From Akkermansiaceae bacterium UBA3385 (lineage in GTDB: Bacteria; Verrucomicrobiota; Verrucomicrobiia; Verrucomicrobiales; Akkermansiaceae): a DNA stretch of 17,794 nucleotides. How positions within the stretch are numbered: the first letter of the stretch is position 1; every line of letters begins with the position of its first letter. Of the stretch, positions 1-6,908 are shown piece by piece. The notes beneath the pieces are model-generated. The model saw nothing but the letters and a program-made list of their open reading frames with translations. It was not told the origin of the DNA and made no database searches. The translations under genes were made by a program, and so were the position numbers. The stretch lies in NCBI GenBank assembly GCA_002358905.1, contig DEPT01000062.1:1-17794 (forward strand), in the 5' to 3' direction.

Positions 1-599
1 CCGTGCACCACGCCGCGCATGATACCCAGCGGGTGGATGATGTTGTGGCCTTCCACCATCTCCTGCGGCGTATCGGGGGCGCCGAAGCAGAATACGTCCA
101 GGTTGGCAATGGGCTTGGCACCCTTGCCGGCACCCAGAATATCGCGGATTACGCCGCCCAGGCCCGTGTTGGCACCGGCGTAGGGCTCAATGGCGGAGGG
201 GTGGTTGTGCGTCTCAGCCTTCAGGCACACGGAAAGCTTGTCGTCCAGCTTGATGAAGCCGGCGTTGTCCACAAAGCAGCTCAGCACAAAACCCGGCTTT
301 CTGGCCATGAGCTCCTTCGTGGTGCTCTGGATGAAGGTCTTGTACATGCTCTTGATTTCCTCCGTCTGGCCATCCACCGTGTGCTGAATGGTGGCGGCGA
401 AAATGCGGTGCTTGCAGTGCTCAGACCAGGTCTGGGCAATCACCTCCAGCTCCACATCCGTGGGGTCGCGGTCAATCTCGCAGAAAATCTGCTGCACCAC
501 CAGCATATCCTCGGTGGAGAGGGAAAGTTTCATGTTCTGGCTCAGCGCAGTCAGCTCGGCTTCGCTCAGATTGCGGACAGGAATGGTTCGATAAGTCAT
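1..599 (-). CDS. purL: Phosphoribosylformylglycinamidine synthase, PurL (N-terminal part; runs off the left edge)
   Basis: Reading the minus strand from the ATG at 599 gives about 199 residues open to the window edge. It contains the PurL signatures TWSEHCKH (about residue 57) and AETHNHPSAIEPYAGANTG (about residue 129), the latter part of the ATP/FGAR-binding core. PurL converts FGAR, ATP and glutamine to FGAM, step four of de novo purine synthesis, in the cytoplasm. The start MTYRTIPVRNLSEAEL is the first Met after the in-frame upstream region, and no Shine-Dalgarno is visible. It lies downstream of a PurS-like gene and purC on the same strand, so the three form a purine cluster. The 80-bp gap before it is filled with short repeats, which may separate its expression from its neighbours. 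The C-terminal part is outside the window. Confidence 0.93.
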   Translation of the reverse strand, partial: MTYRTIPVRNLSEAELTALSQNMKLSLSTEDMLVVQQIFCEIDRDPTDVELEVIAQTWSEHCKHRIFAATIQHTVDGQTEEIKSMYKTFIQSTTKELMARKPGFVLSCFVDNAGFIKLDDKLSVCLKAETHNHPSAIEPYAGANTGLGGVIRDILGAGKGAKPIANLDVFCFGAPDTPQEMVEGHNIIHPLGIMRGVVH

Positions 600-611
600 A
601 GTATTGATTTA

Positions 612-678
612 CGATTGACGATTGACAAATGACGATTGGAATTTTTTACTTCGTAATTCGTAACTCGTAATTCGTACT
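612..678. repeat. Low-complexity dispersed repeat (GATTGAC and CGTAAYTCGTA units)
   Basis: Between purL and the PurS-like gene lie repeated GATTGAC heptamers (about 612-640) followed by alternating CGTAATT / CGTAACT units (about 648-678). GATTGAC/TATTGAC units recur at 2012-2043 and the CGTAACTCGTA block recurs at 14872-14905. These are therefore dispersed intergenic sequences and not a site private to the pur genes. Function unknown. Confidence 0.6.
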
Positions 679-679
679 T

Positions 680-1129
680 TTAGTTAATGTGCCAGGTGTG
701 GATGGCGGGGTTGCACACGTCCTTGCAGAAACGTGCGGAAAGCGCGGCGGCATCGCCCTCGCCGAACACATAGATTTTCTGCGTGATGGTCAGCGCCGTG
801 ATGTCGAAGGGCAGACCCTTGCGGCCGCGGTAATTGGTCAGAATGGCCTCCTTCTCCAGGTCCAGCGCACCCTTTTTGATGCCGTAGGAAATGCTGAACA
901 GCTCGCCGCTCAGCGCCGGGGTGCCGTCCTCCTGCACTTTCTGGGAGATGGAATCCACCAGCACGCTGCGCATATAGGCTGCGGCTGCCTCAATATCGCC
1001 CTCGCACTCGATGGTGTACAGGCGGGTGTGGTTGTACGTGAGCTGGTCTGCAATCGGGGTGTAGAGCAGCTTGTTGGCGTCCGTGGCCGACTGGAATCGG
1101 CTGAATACTTCAAACGTCAGTGTTGCCAT
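680..1129 (-). CDS. PurS-like protein, probable FGAM synthase accessory subunit
   Basis: This is a 149-residue protein starting MATLTFEVFSRFQ at 1129. An upstream in-frame Met at 1192 would place the start inside the purC terminator, so 1129 is preferred. It has no obvious catalytic motif. Two segments alternate beta-strand and helix like the small PurS fold (TRLYTIECEGD...AAAYMRSVLVDS and FDITALTITQKIYVFGEGDAAALSARFCKD), and EKEAILTNYRG resembles text in the N-terminal domain of large PurL proteins. PurS forms the structural linker between PurL and the glutaminase PurQ. The position between purC and purL on the same strand supports a role in FGAM synthesis. At 149 aa it is about twice the length of typical PurS, so it may be a tandem PurS-like domain or a split-off PurL N-terminus. 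Assignment rests on context plus weak resemblance. Confidence 0.5.
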   Translation of the reverse strand: MATLTFEVFSRFQSATDANKLLYTPIADQLTYNHTRLYTIECEGDIEAAAAYMRSVLVDSISQKVQEDGTPALSGELFSISYGIKKGALDLEKEAILTNYRGRKGLPFDITALTITQKIYVFGEGDAAALSARFCKDVCNPAIHTWHIN

Positions 1130-1171
1130 ATTGCTTGTTTTCTTGTGGTTTGCGCGGGCGCGCAATAAGGT

Positions 1172-1208
1172 AAAAAGGCCACCGGCGGGCATTCTGCCAC
1201 CGGTGGCC
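1172..1208 (-). terminator. Rho-independent terminator after purC
   Basis: A perfect 9-bp stem, GGCCACCGG (1177-1185) with CCGGTGGCC (1200-1208), is followed on the minus strand by a run of five T (A on plus, 1172-1176). It begins 12 bp past the purC stop. It should end or attenuate purC transcription before the PurS-like gene. Confidence 0.8.
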
Positions 1209-1219
1209 GGTTGGAAAAT

Positions 1220-1924
1220 TTACTTCTGCAGGCGGTCAAGCACGTCGGCGTAAGCCTCCATGAAACCACCCAGCCCCTGGCGGAAGCGGTCTTTGTCCAT
1301 CTTCTTGCCCGTGGCTACGTCCCACAGACGGCAGGTGTCCGGGGAAATCTCGTCGGCCAGTACAATCTGGCTCGGGTCGCTGGAAAGGCGGCCGAACTCA
1401 ATCTTGAAGTCGATGAGACGCAGGTTGGCAGTCATGAAGAATTCCTTGAGCGTCTCGTTGATGATGAGAGCCATGTTCTTGATGGAAGCGCACTCCTCCT
1501 CGGTGGCGGCGCCCATCTCGCGGGCGTAGTCATCGTTGATGAACGGGTCGTTCAGGGCGTCATCCTTGTAGGAGAACTCCACGATGGGCTTCTTGAACTC
1601 CGTGCCCTCGGCCACGCCCATGCGCTTGGAGAAAGAACCGGCGGCCACGTTGCGCACGATGACCTCCAGCGGCATAATGGAAACCTTCTTCACCAGCAGG
1701 TTGATGTCGTCCACATCGTCCACCAGGTGAGTCTTCACACCCTTCTCCTCGAGCATGCGGTAAATGATGAGGGTGATAGCCTTGTTAAAACGGCCCTTGT
1801 TCTCGAAGTCTTCCTTCTTCACACCATTGAATGCGGTGGCGGAGTCCTTGTACTCCATGCGCAGAACTTCCGGGTTTTCCGTCGTGAACAGTCTCTTGGC
1901 TTTGCCTTCGTAAATAGGTTCCAT
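1220..1924 (-). CDS. purC: SAICAR synthetase (phosphoribosylaminoimidazole-succinocarboxamide synthase)
   Basis: PurC joins aspartate to CAIR using ATP to make SAICAR in de novo purine synthesis. The 234-residue product starts MEPIYEGKAKRLF, the family hallmark N-terminus with the YEGKAK nucleotide-binding loop. It contains MPLEVIVRNVAAGS (about residue 89), LIDFKIEFGR and LADEISPDTCRLWD, all typical PurC motifs, and its length matches the usual 230-260 aa. A longer in-frame start at 1978 would add 18 residues unlike the family and would put the start upstream of the promoter's transcription start, so 1924 is chosen. It has its own promoter at 1965-1992 and a terminator right after the stop. 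It is the first gene of the minus-strand pur cluster. Confidence 0.96.
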   Translation of the reverse strand: MEPIYEGKAKRLFTTENPEVLRMEYKDSATAFNGVKKEDFENKGRFNKAITLIIYRMLEEKGVKTHLVDDVDDINLLVKKVSIMPLEVIVRNVAAGSFSKRMGVAEGTEFKKPIVEFSYKDDALNDPFINDDYAREMGAATEEECASIKNMALIINETLKEFFMTANLRLIDFKIEFGRLSSDPSQIVLADEISPDTCRLWDVATGKKMDKDRFRQGLGGFMEAYADVLDRLQK

Positions 1925-1964
1925 GATTATAACCGGGGGCTTGTTGTATACTCTCCCCGCGGAA

Positions 1965-1992
1965 AGTATACCTACCAATTCCCCAAAGTCAA
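1965..1992 (-). promoter_or_regulatory. purC promoter
   Basis: On the minus strand, TTGACT (1992-1987) and TATACT (1970-1965) are separated by 16 bp, a near-consensus sigma70 promoter. Transcription would start near 1958, giving a leader of about 34 nt before the purC ATG. No riboswitch-like structure fits in that leader. Confidence 0.75.
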
Positions 1993-2011
1993 GCCCTAAC
2001 TGAACCCATTT

Positions 2012-2043
2012 GATTGACTATTGACGATTGACTATTGACTATC
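2012..2043. repeat. Tandem ATTGAC-type short repeat
   Basis: GATTGACTATT and GACTATT/GATTGAC units are repeated head to tail about four times. The same units occur at 612-640. The stretch 1993-2106 around it holds no gene that I can support. Confidence 0.6.
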
Positions 2044-2106
2044 GGGGCTTGATTAACCGGAAAATTTACTTGCGGCAGCACCTCGCTCCGGTGCCTGCGG
2101 GTGATG

Positions 2107-2252
2107 TATAGTGAAATATAGTGCCATATAAGCGAAACTTGCTATATAGTGCTATATCTCACTATATTTTCCTGTAAATGGCCTCAAAAAGGGGGTAAAC
2201 AGGGTAAAATATACTCAAATATAGTGAAATATAGTGGAATATATGGCTATAT
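2107..2252. repeat. 146-bp direct repeat, left copy
   Basis: This block is repeated almost base for base at 3499-3644, so the two copies flank the ATPase gene. It is AT-rich with many TATAGTG / ATATAGTG motifs. It also contains an imperfect 24-bp inverted repeat around the same 12-nt centre (AGCGAAACTTGC) found in the right copy. In the outer arm, TATAGTG pairs with CACTATA here, while the right copy has TATAGCG with CGCTATA, a compensated change. A shared segment CCTCAAAAAGGGGGTAAA lies in the middle of both copies. The ATPase promoter begins right after this copy. Confidence 0.85.
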
Positions 2253-2254
2253 GC

Positions 2255-2283
2255 TTGACTTGGGCTATATATAGCTATATATT
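2255..2283 (+). promoter_or_regulatory. Promoter of the AAA ATPase gene
   Basis: TTGACT (2255-2260), 17 bp, TATATT (2278-2283). The predicted start near 2290 gives a leader of about 19 nt to the ATG at 2309. The promoter abuts the left direct repeat, so its TATAGTG motifs would lie just upstream of the -35, where an autoregulator could bind. Confidence 0.65.
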
Positions 2284-2308
2284 CGCATATATAACTATAA
2301 ATTGCTTT

Positions 2309-3493
2309 ATGGATCGAATCAAGAACCCATTTTCTCCTGGTGCTGGTTGGCCGCCGCCCGCAATGATTGGCCGCGATGAGGTGATGGAGAATGCCCGTAT
2401 CCTGCTGGGGCGTACGCTGCTGTGCCGCCATGAGAAGAGTATGATGCTGACCGGCCTGCGCGGTGTGGGCAAGACTGTATTGCTGAATAAAATTGAGCGT
2501 ATGGCCATGGAACAGGGGTACAAGACCATCTTGTTTGAGGTGCAGGAGGGGCAGTCTCTGGCTCAGGTGCTGGCTACGGCTCTCAGGAATATTCTTTATG
2601 AATTGAATTTACTGGCAGGTGCCGGGGACAAGGTGCGGCGTGGTCTGATGGTTCTTCGAAATTTCATCGGGGCGGTTAAGTTAAGCTATGGCGATTTTGG
2701 TATAGATCTGGAGCCTTTGCCCGGCATGGCAGACACAGGGAATATGGAAATTGACCTGCCGGAGCTCTTCCTGGCCGTTGCAGAGGCCGCGCGCGAACGC
2801 AACACCGGCGTGGCTCTGCTTGTGGATGAAGTGCAGCTTCTGAGCCTGAATGAGCTCAGTGCCCTTATTCTGGCCATGCATAAACTGCAGCAGAAACAAG
2901 CCCCCTTTGTGCTTATCGGGGCGGGGTTGCCGACCTTGCCCCGCCTGGCTGGCGAGGCTAAATCATATGCAGAGCGCCTTTTCTCGTATCCGCTTATCGG
3001 CCAGTTGAGCCGGGAGGAAGCTGCCCGCGCCCTCTCCGAACCCGTGGAGCAGGAGGGTGCGTATTTTGAGCAGGAAGCTCTGGATATGATTTATGAGCAC
3101 ACGCTGGGGTATCCCTATTTTCTGCAGGAATGGGGGTACCAGGTCTGGAATCAGGCGGCCGGAGCCCTCCTGACCAGGCTGGATGTGCTTGCTGCCTCTG
3201 ATATGGTCATCCGCCGCCTCGACCAGAATTTCTTCCGTGTGCGTTATGACCGCCTTACGGAAAGTGAGAAACGCTTCATGCGTGCCATGGCTGAGCTTGA
3301 TGCCGGTGAGTGCCGTTGTTCAGAGATTGCACCGCTTCTGGGGATGAAACCTACGGCTCTCACGCCGACCCGGGCAAACCTCATACGCAAGGGTATGATA
3401 TACAGCCCGCGGCATGGCGTTATTGATTACAGTGTTCCTCTTTTCGGGGAATTCCTGCGCCGCGCTCTTCCCCAGCTTCCGCCGAGAAAATAG
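2309..3493 (+). CDS. Orphan P-loop ATPase (AAA_16/ATPase_2-like, STAND-like) with C-terminal winged-helix-like region
   Basis: The product is 394 residues from MDRIKNPFSPGAGWPPP. An upstream in-frame ATG at 2234 would lie ahead of the promoter and encode an unconvincing 25-residue AT-rich prefix. Visible motifs are the family opening MIGRDEVMENARILL, Walker A GLRGVGKTVLL (about residues 49-59), Walker B VALLVDEVQLL and a sensor-type LIGAGLPTLPRL. A C-terminal segment (ESEKRFMRAMAELDAGECRCSEIAPLLG...LIRKGMI) reads as a winged helix. Proteins of this layout are widespread orphan ATPases of uncertain role, related to STAND/ORC-type ATPases. There are no partner genes. Two 146-bp direct repeats with iterated TATAGTG motifs flank it and could be its binding sites or the ends of a mobile unit. 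Molecular role not known. Confidence 0.8.
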   Translation: MDRIKNPFSPGAGWPPPAMIGRDEVMENARILLGRTLLCRHEKSMMLTGLRGVGKTVLLNKIERMAMEQGYKTILFEVQEGQSLAQVLATALRNILYELNLLAGAGDKVRRGLMVLRNFIGAVKLSYGDFGIDLEPLPGMADTGNMEIDLPELFLAVAEAARERNTGVALLVDEVQLLSLNELSALILAMHKLQQKQAPFVLIGAGLPTLPRLAGEAKSYAERLFSYPLIGQLSREEAARALSEPVEQEGAYFEQEALDMIYEHTLGYPYFLQEWGYQVWNQAAGALLTRLDVLAASDMVIRRLDQNFFRVRYDRLTESEKRFMRAMAELDAGECRCSEIAPLLGMKPTALTPTRANLIRKGMIYSPRHGVIDYSVPLFGEFLRRALPQLPPRK

Positions 3494-3498
3494 GCTTT

Positions 3499-3644
3499 TA
3501 TAGCGAAATATAGTGCCATATAAGCGAAACTTGCTATATGGCACTATATTTCGCTATATTTTCCCATAAATGGCCTCAAAAAGGGGGTAAATAGGGCAGA
3601 ATATACCCAAATATAGTGAAATATAGTGGAATATATGGCTATAT
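3499..3644. repeat. 146-bp direct repeat, right copy, with a perfect 24-bp palindrome
   Basis: This second copy of the 2107-2252 block starts 5 bp after the ATPase stop codon. It contains a perfect inverted repeat of 24 bp arms (3499-3522 and 3535-3558) around a 12-nt loop, beginning TATAGCGAAATATAGTGCC. The following TATATTTT means the plus-strand hairpin could also act as a terminator for the ATPase. The downstream TATAGTG tandem motifs match those of the left copy. The AT-rich stretch on to about 3749 has no gene. Confidence 0.85.
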
Positions 3645-3749
3645 AGCAAAAAGTTGCTATACGCAGCTATATTTTGCAATATTTGCCTTATAATGCCTGG
3701 CCGGGTTGGCTGAAATCGCTGTTTTGTCGCCAATAATGCAGGAAAGCTC

Positions 3750-3778
3750 TTGCCGCATGCTGAGGCGGTTGATATAAT
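3750..3778 (+). promoter_or_regulatory. Promoter upstream of the small membrane ORF and CRISPR array
   Basis: TTGCCG (3750-3755), 17 bp, TATAAT (3773-3778) with an extended TG (TGATATAAT). Predicted start near 3785, 43 nt before the ATG of the small ORF. Transcription would run on toward the CRISPR array 240 bp downstream. Confidence 0.65.
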
Positions 3779-3827
3779 CTCCCCCGTTCTCGGGAACCTG
3801 AATCAACTATACCTATTCACCACCCCT

Positions 3828-3986
3828 ATGCTTACCTTCCTCCTGGCATTGCTCTTTATTTCCAGCCTGCTGTTTCTCGGCGTGCACGAGGATTGGCTTC
3901 AGAAAGGCAGTCCCCATTTCCTCCTCGGCTGCCTCCTCGCCCTCCTCGGCATCACCAGCGCCCTGCTGCTCATGGTGCTGCTGTGA
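3828..3986 (+). CDS. Small hydrophobic two-helix membrane protein, unknown
   Basis: From the ATG at 3828 the product is 52 residues: MLTFLLALLFISSLLFLGV, a short polar turn (HEDWLQKGSPH), then FLLGCLLALLGITSALLLMVLL. This predicts two transmembrane helices in a hairpin. I do not recognise a family. A longer reading from 3750 would start inside the promoter and adds 26 non-hydrophobic residues, so the short form is preferred. It sits 38 bp before the first CRISPR repeat and behind a strong promoter, so it may be expressed; a link to CRISPR function is only positional. It could also be a chance ORF. Confidence 0.45.
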   Translation: MLTFLLALLFISSLLFLGVHEDWLQKGSPHFLLGCLLALLGITSALLLMVLL

Positions 3987-4879
3987 GGGTATGATGTGGT
4001 GCGCCAGCAACACCTCTTGCATGGGATCTGAAGTTGACCCTACCGGGTCATTATGGTATACTCCATCTGGGCGCCAGAGTAATGAATCCCTGGTTCTGAA
4101 GTTGACCCTACCGGGTCATTATGGTATAAATGTTGTAGACACCAATGAACGCGTTGCCGAGTTCTGAAGTTGACCCTACCGGGTCATTATGGTATATCTG
4201 CACCGGAAACGGCAACAGATGAAACCGCGTTCTGAAGTTGACCCTACCGGGTCATTATGGTATACCAATGCGGATGCTCTGCTGATCCTTGACTAGTTCT
4301 GAAGTTGACCCTACCGGGTCATTATGGTATAAAAAACGAGACAACGTAAACGGGCTGAGGTTTGTTCTGAAGTTGACCCTACCGGGTCATTATGGTATAT
4401 TAACAATCCGCACAGCTACAACGGCGAGAGAGTTCTGAAGTTGACCCTACCGGGTCATTATGGTATAACGGCATTCTGTTCTTGTCTCAACTCACCACTG
4501 TTCTGAAGTTGACCCTACCGGGTCATTATGGTATAAAAAATACACAGTATACACCGCATATCATCCAGTTCTGAAGTTGACCCTACCGGGTCATTATGGT
4601 ATACTTCACACCTGCACATAGCATCTTCAAGCTTGTTCTGAAGTTGACCCTACCGGGTCATTATGGTATAACAGCGCATACAGCGTATACGCTGGATATA
4701 TGTTCTGAAGTTGACCCTACCGGGTCATTATGGTATATTCAGAAAAATAATGGTCAGCAAAGTAGCGAGGTTCTGAAGTTGACCCTACCGGGTCATTATG
4801 GTATACTACGCCTACCTCCAGACCACGGGTCTGTTTCAGATTTGCTGACGCCCCAATAGCTTCTAGCTGACAAAGAAAG

Positions 4880-4967
4880 TGGCAGTCCAGTCTTGCTTGT
4901 CTTTGTAACACCCGTTACAAAGCGTTGATGATAAAACAAATTTACAAACAAAAGGGCTGGACTGCCA
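4880..4967 (+). promoter_or_regulatory. Two-tier hairpin over the transposase start (translation-blocking structure)
   Basis: An outer 11-bp inverted repeat pairs 4880-4890 (TGGCAGTCCAG) with 4957-4967. Inside it, a perfect 9-bp hairpin CTTTGTAAC / GTTACAAAG (4901-4909, 4914-4922) ends 5 nt before the ATG at 4928. In read-through RNA starting outside the IS, the start codon would be enclosed. Similar inside-end hairpins limit transposase translation from external promoters in several IS families; here this is inference from structure. Confidence 0.55.
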
Positions 4968-6154
4968 CCAGCGCCATTGTCCGTCATAATTGCATTGAGG
5001 TCAAGCTTGCAATTGACCATAGATACAATTTTTATTGTTCGAAGTGTCATTCTATACTTAAAACTCATTCAGTAAGAGAGATCTGTGTCCGTGATTTACC
5101 CTTTGCTGATAAAGATGTCACGCTATTCGTTGATACGATGCAGGGATATTGCGTATGCTGTAAGCGATACATGACTTTGCGGCCAGAAATATGTCACCCA
5201 TCTTTTGGATACACCTGGAGGCTGATGCGTCTCCTTTCTCGCTTTCTCGTGCATACATCAGCACGTTTTCTTGCAGAAGAATATTCTATTTGCTACACAA
5301 CAATACTCCGCATAGATAAGGAAGTGCTCGAAAATGAGATTCCTAAGCCGAAGATGAAGGATGTACAAGGCATATTGATTGATGAAAAGTTCCTTGGTTC
5401 CAGCCAGGGCTTTGTGACCGTTTGCCTCAATGCTGCAACAGGGGAGCCATTGGAAATGGTGAGAGGCAGGGATAGCCAATGCCTCGATAATTTCTTCTCC
5501 AGATTTGATGAGGAGGAGAGAAGGAAAATCAAATACCTTGGCATCGATCGTTCCAATGCTTACAAAGCTGCTGCTATCAAACACTTGCCGCACATCAAGA
5601 TTTGTTACGATGCTTATCACTTAGTCAGTAACATGAATCAGGTGCTAGACGAAATCCGACGTTTTACGATGAAGCATCCCTCTTATACTCTCGAGCAATT
5701 CATGAAAGGGAAACGCTATGTATTGCTTAAAGGCAGAGAGAATATCAGCCGGGATGCAAGGGAAACATTGAAAGAGCTTAGTATTTTGAATCGCGACCTT
5801 TATATAGGTTATCTCCTCAAAGAACAATTCAGGCAGGTTTTTCAAACGCGGGATGTAAACACGGCAACCTTGCGCCTGATTCTCTGGATAAAGATGTGTA
5901 TGAAAAGCAAAGTTTAGAAGCTAAGAAACTTTGCGAGAAAGATTAGCGAGCAATTTAACGAAGTGATAAATGGTATTCGCTATAGGATAAACTCGGCACG
6001 AATAGAATCAGCCAACGCTGCAATCAAGCGAATACAGGCTAAAGCGTGCGGGTTGTTTGATGTGCGGTACCTGTTCTTGAAATTGCGCCAGGTTTATTTC
6101 TTGAGACTCCAGAGAAAACACAAAACACCCCGTTCTTACTACCAGCAAATCTGA
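4928..6154 (+). pseudogene. ISL3-family transposase, interrupted by an in-frame amber stop
   Basis: One continuous frame of about 408 codons, normal for ISL3, is broken only by TAG at 5915-5917. The N-terminus has the ISL3 zinc-finger cysteines (FYCSKCHS and YCVCCKRY). The DDE nuclease follows: first Asp in GILIDEKFLG, second Asp in KICYDAYHLV, and the Glu in ARIESANAAIKRIQAKACG. The stop falls before that Glu, so the 329-residue product lacks a catalytic residue. Reading continues in the same frame after the stop (KLRNFARKISEQFNE...) to TGA at 6152-6154, so this is a point nonsense change and not a frameshift. ATG at 4928 is preferred to the TTG just before it. Amber suppression could still give some full-length enzyme, but the simplest view is a dead or trans-dependent IS. 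Confidence 0.88.
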
Positions 6155-6829
6155 AACAGACCCCAGACCACACTCCACAAAAGTTCTGAAGTTGACCCTA
6201 CCGGGTCATTATGGTATAGTCGAGTTCTTCATCGAGCGCAACGACATCCCGTTCTGAAGTTGACCCTACCGGGTCATTATGGTATATATTGCTAAAGATA
6301 ATCCACGCCATGAAACAGGTTCTGAAGTTGACCCTACCGGGTCATTATGGTATAAATAAAATCGGGAGTAGTTATATGTTATACTCGTTCTGAAGTTGAC
6401 CCTACCGGGTCATTATGGTATAATGCTCTTCGGCGCAATAAATGTAATAAGGGTTCTGAAGTTGACCCTACCGGGTCATTATGGTATACCACCGTAAAAA
6501 CTACACCGTTTGAAAAGCTTGTTCTGAAGTTGACCCTACCGGGTCATTATGGTATATGTACAAGTGTGATGTAAACACAAGTAAGCCCGTTCTGAAGTTG
6601 ACCCTACCGGGTCATTATGGTATAGTATTGATACCAGTGCAATTTAATGCTGATTGTTCTGAAGTTGACCCTACCGGGTCATTATGGTATAATGAAAGCC
6701 ACGGAAGCAACGGAAGCCACGGAGTTCTGAAGTTGACCCTACCGGGTCATTATGGTATAAGTCCATTCCTGTCAATGAACGACTCGAAGGTGTTCTGAAG
6801 TTGACCCTACCGGGTCATTATGGTATACA

Positions 6830-6879
6830 AGAGCATCCAAGATGTAGAACATAAACCTCTTGGATGCTCTGCTGTTTTT
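6830..6879 (+). terminator. Rho-independent terminator between the array and cas2
   Basis: A perfect 12-bp stem AGAGCATCCAAG (6830-6841) / CTTGGATGCTCT (6859-6870) with a 17-nt loop is followed by GCTG and five T (6875-6879). It starts 2 bp after the last repeat and would stop plus-strand crRNA transcription before it runs antisense into cas2. The stem can also form in RNA coming the other way from the cas operon. It occupies the place where an acquisition leader would be expected. Confidence 0.85.
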
Positions 6880-6908
6880 ATGAACAGGAAATTTGGGGGT
6901 GGTTTTGC

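Larger units (their letters stand above)
4827..6163 (+). mobile_element. ISL3-family insertion sequence inside CRISPR spacer 12
   Basis: The element is 1337 bp. Its ends are perfect inverted repeats starting GGGTCTGTTTCAGATTTGCTG: left from 4827, right the complement ending at 6163. It is flanked by an 8-bp direct duplication, CAGACCAC, at 4819-4826 and 6164-6171, the target-site length usual for ISL3. Removing the IS and one duplication restores a spacer of exactly 32 bp (4806-4826 plus 6172-6182), so insertion was into a pre-existing spacer. It carries one transposase frame on the plus strand, broken by an internal stop. Confidence 0.95.
4025..6827 (+). CRISPR. Type II-C CRISPR array, 22 repeats of 36 bp, 21 spacers of 30-32 bp, interrupted by an IS
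   Basis: Repeats begin GTTCTGAAG, have the central hairpin TGACCC-TACC-GGGTCA and end TTATGGTATA. Repeats start at 4025, 4093, 4161, 4229, 4296, 4364, 4432, 4500, 4568, 4635, 4702, 4770, then after the IS at 6183, 6251, 6319, 6387, 6453, 6521, 6589, 6656, 6724 and 6792. Most spacers are 32 bp, a few 30-31. Only the first repeat is degenerate (T to A at base 2), so 4025 is probably the old end and the cas2 side the site of acquisition. Each repeat contains TTGACC (bases 10-15), 17 bp, then TATA (33-36) preceded by TG, an internal promoter as in Neisseria type II-C arrays. The crRNA strand is plus because the first ten repeat bases pair with the tracrRNA. Spacer 12 was 21+11=32 bp before being split by the IS. 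Spacer targets cannot be named without a search. Confidence 0.98.

Noticed and set aside
1211..1999. A 262-aa plus-strand frame opposite purC
   Set aside because: It is antisense to a clear PurC and shows no family features.
2162..2431. Minus-strand frames in the AT-rich direct repeat and ATPase start
   Set aside because: Low-complexity Tyr/Ile/Ser-rich translation of TATA repeats.
5915..5963. Programmed frameshift in the IS transposase
   Set aside because: Both parts are in the same reading frame; the break is a single in-frame TAG with no slippery sequence needed.
4596..6798. Short frames within the CRISPR array (4596-4859 and 6556-6798)
   Set aside because: They are translations of tandem repeats (periodic VLKLTLPGHYGI), not genes.
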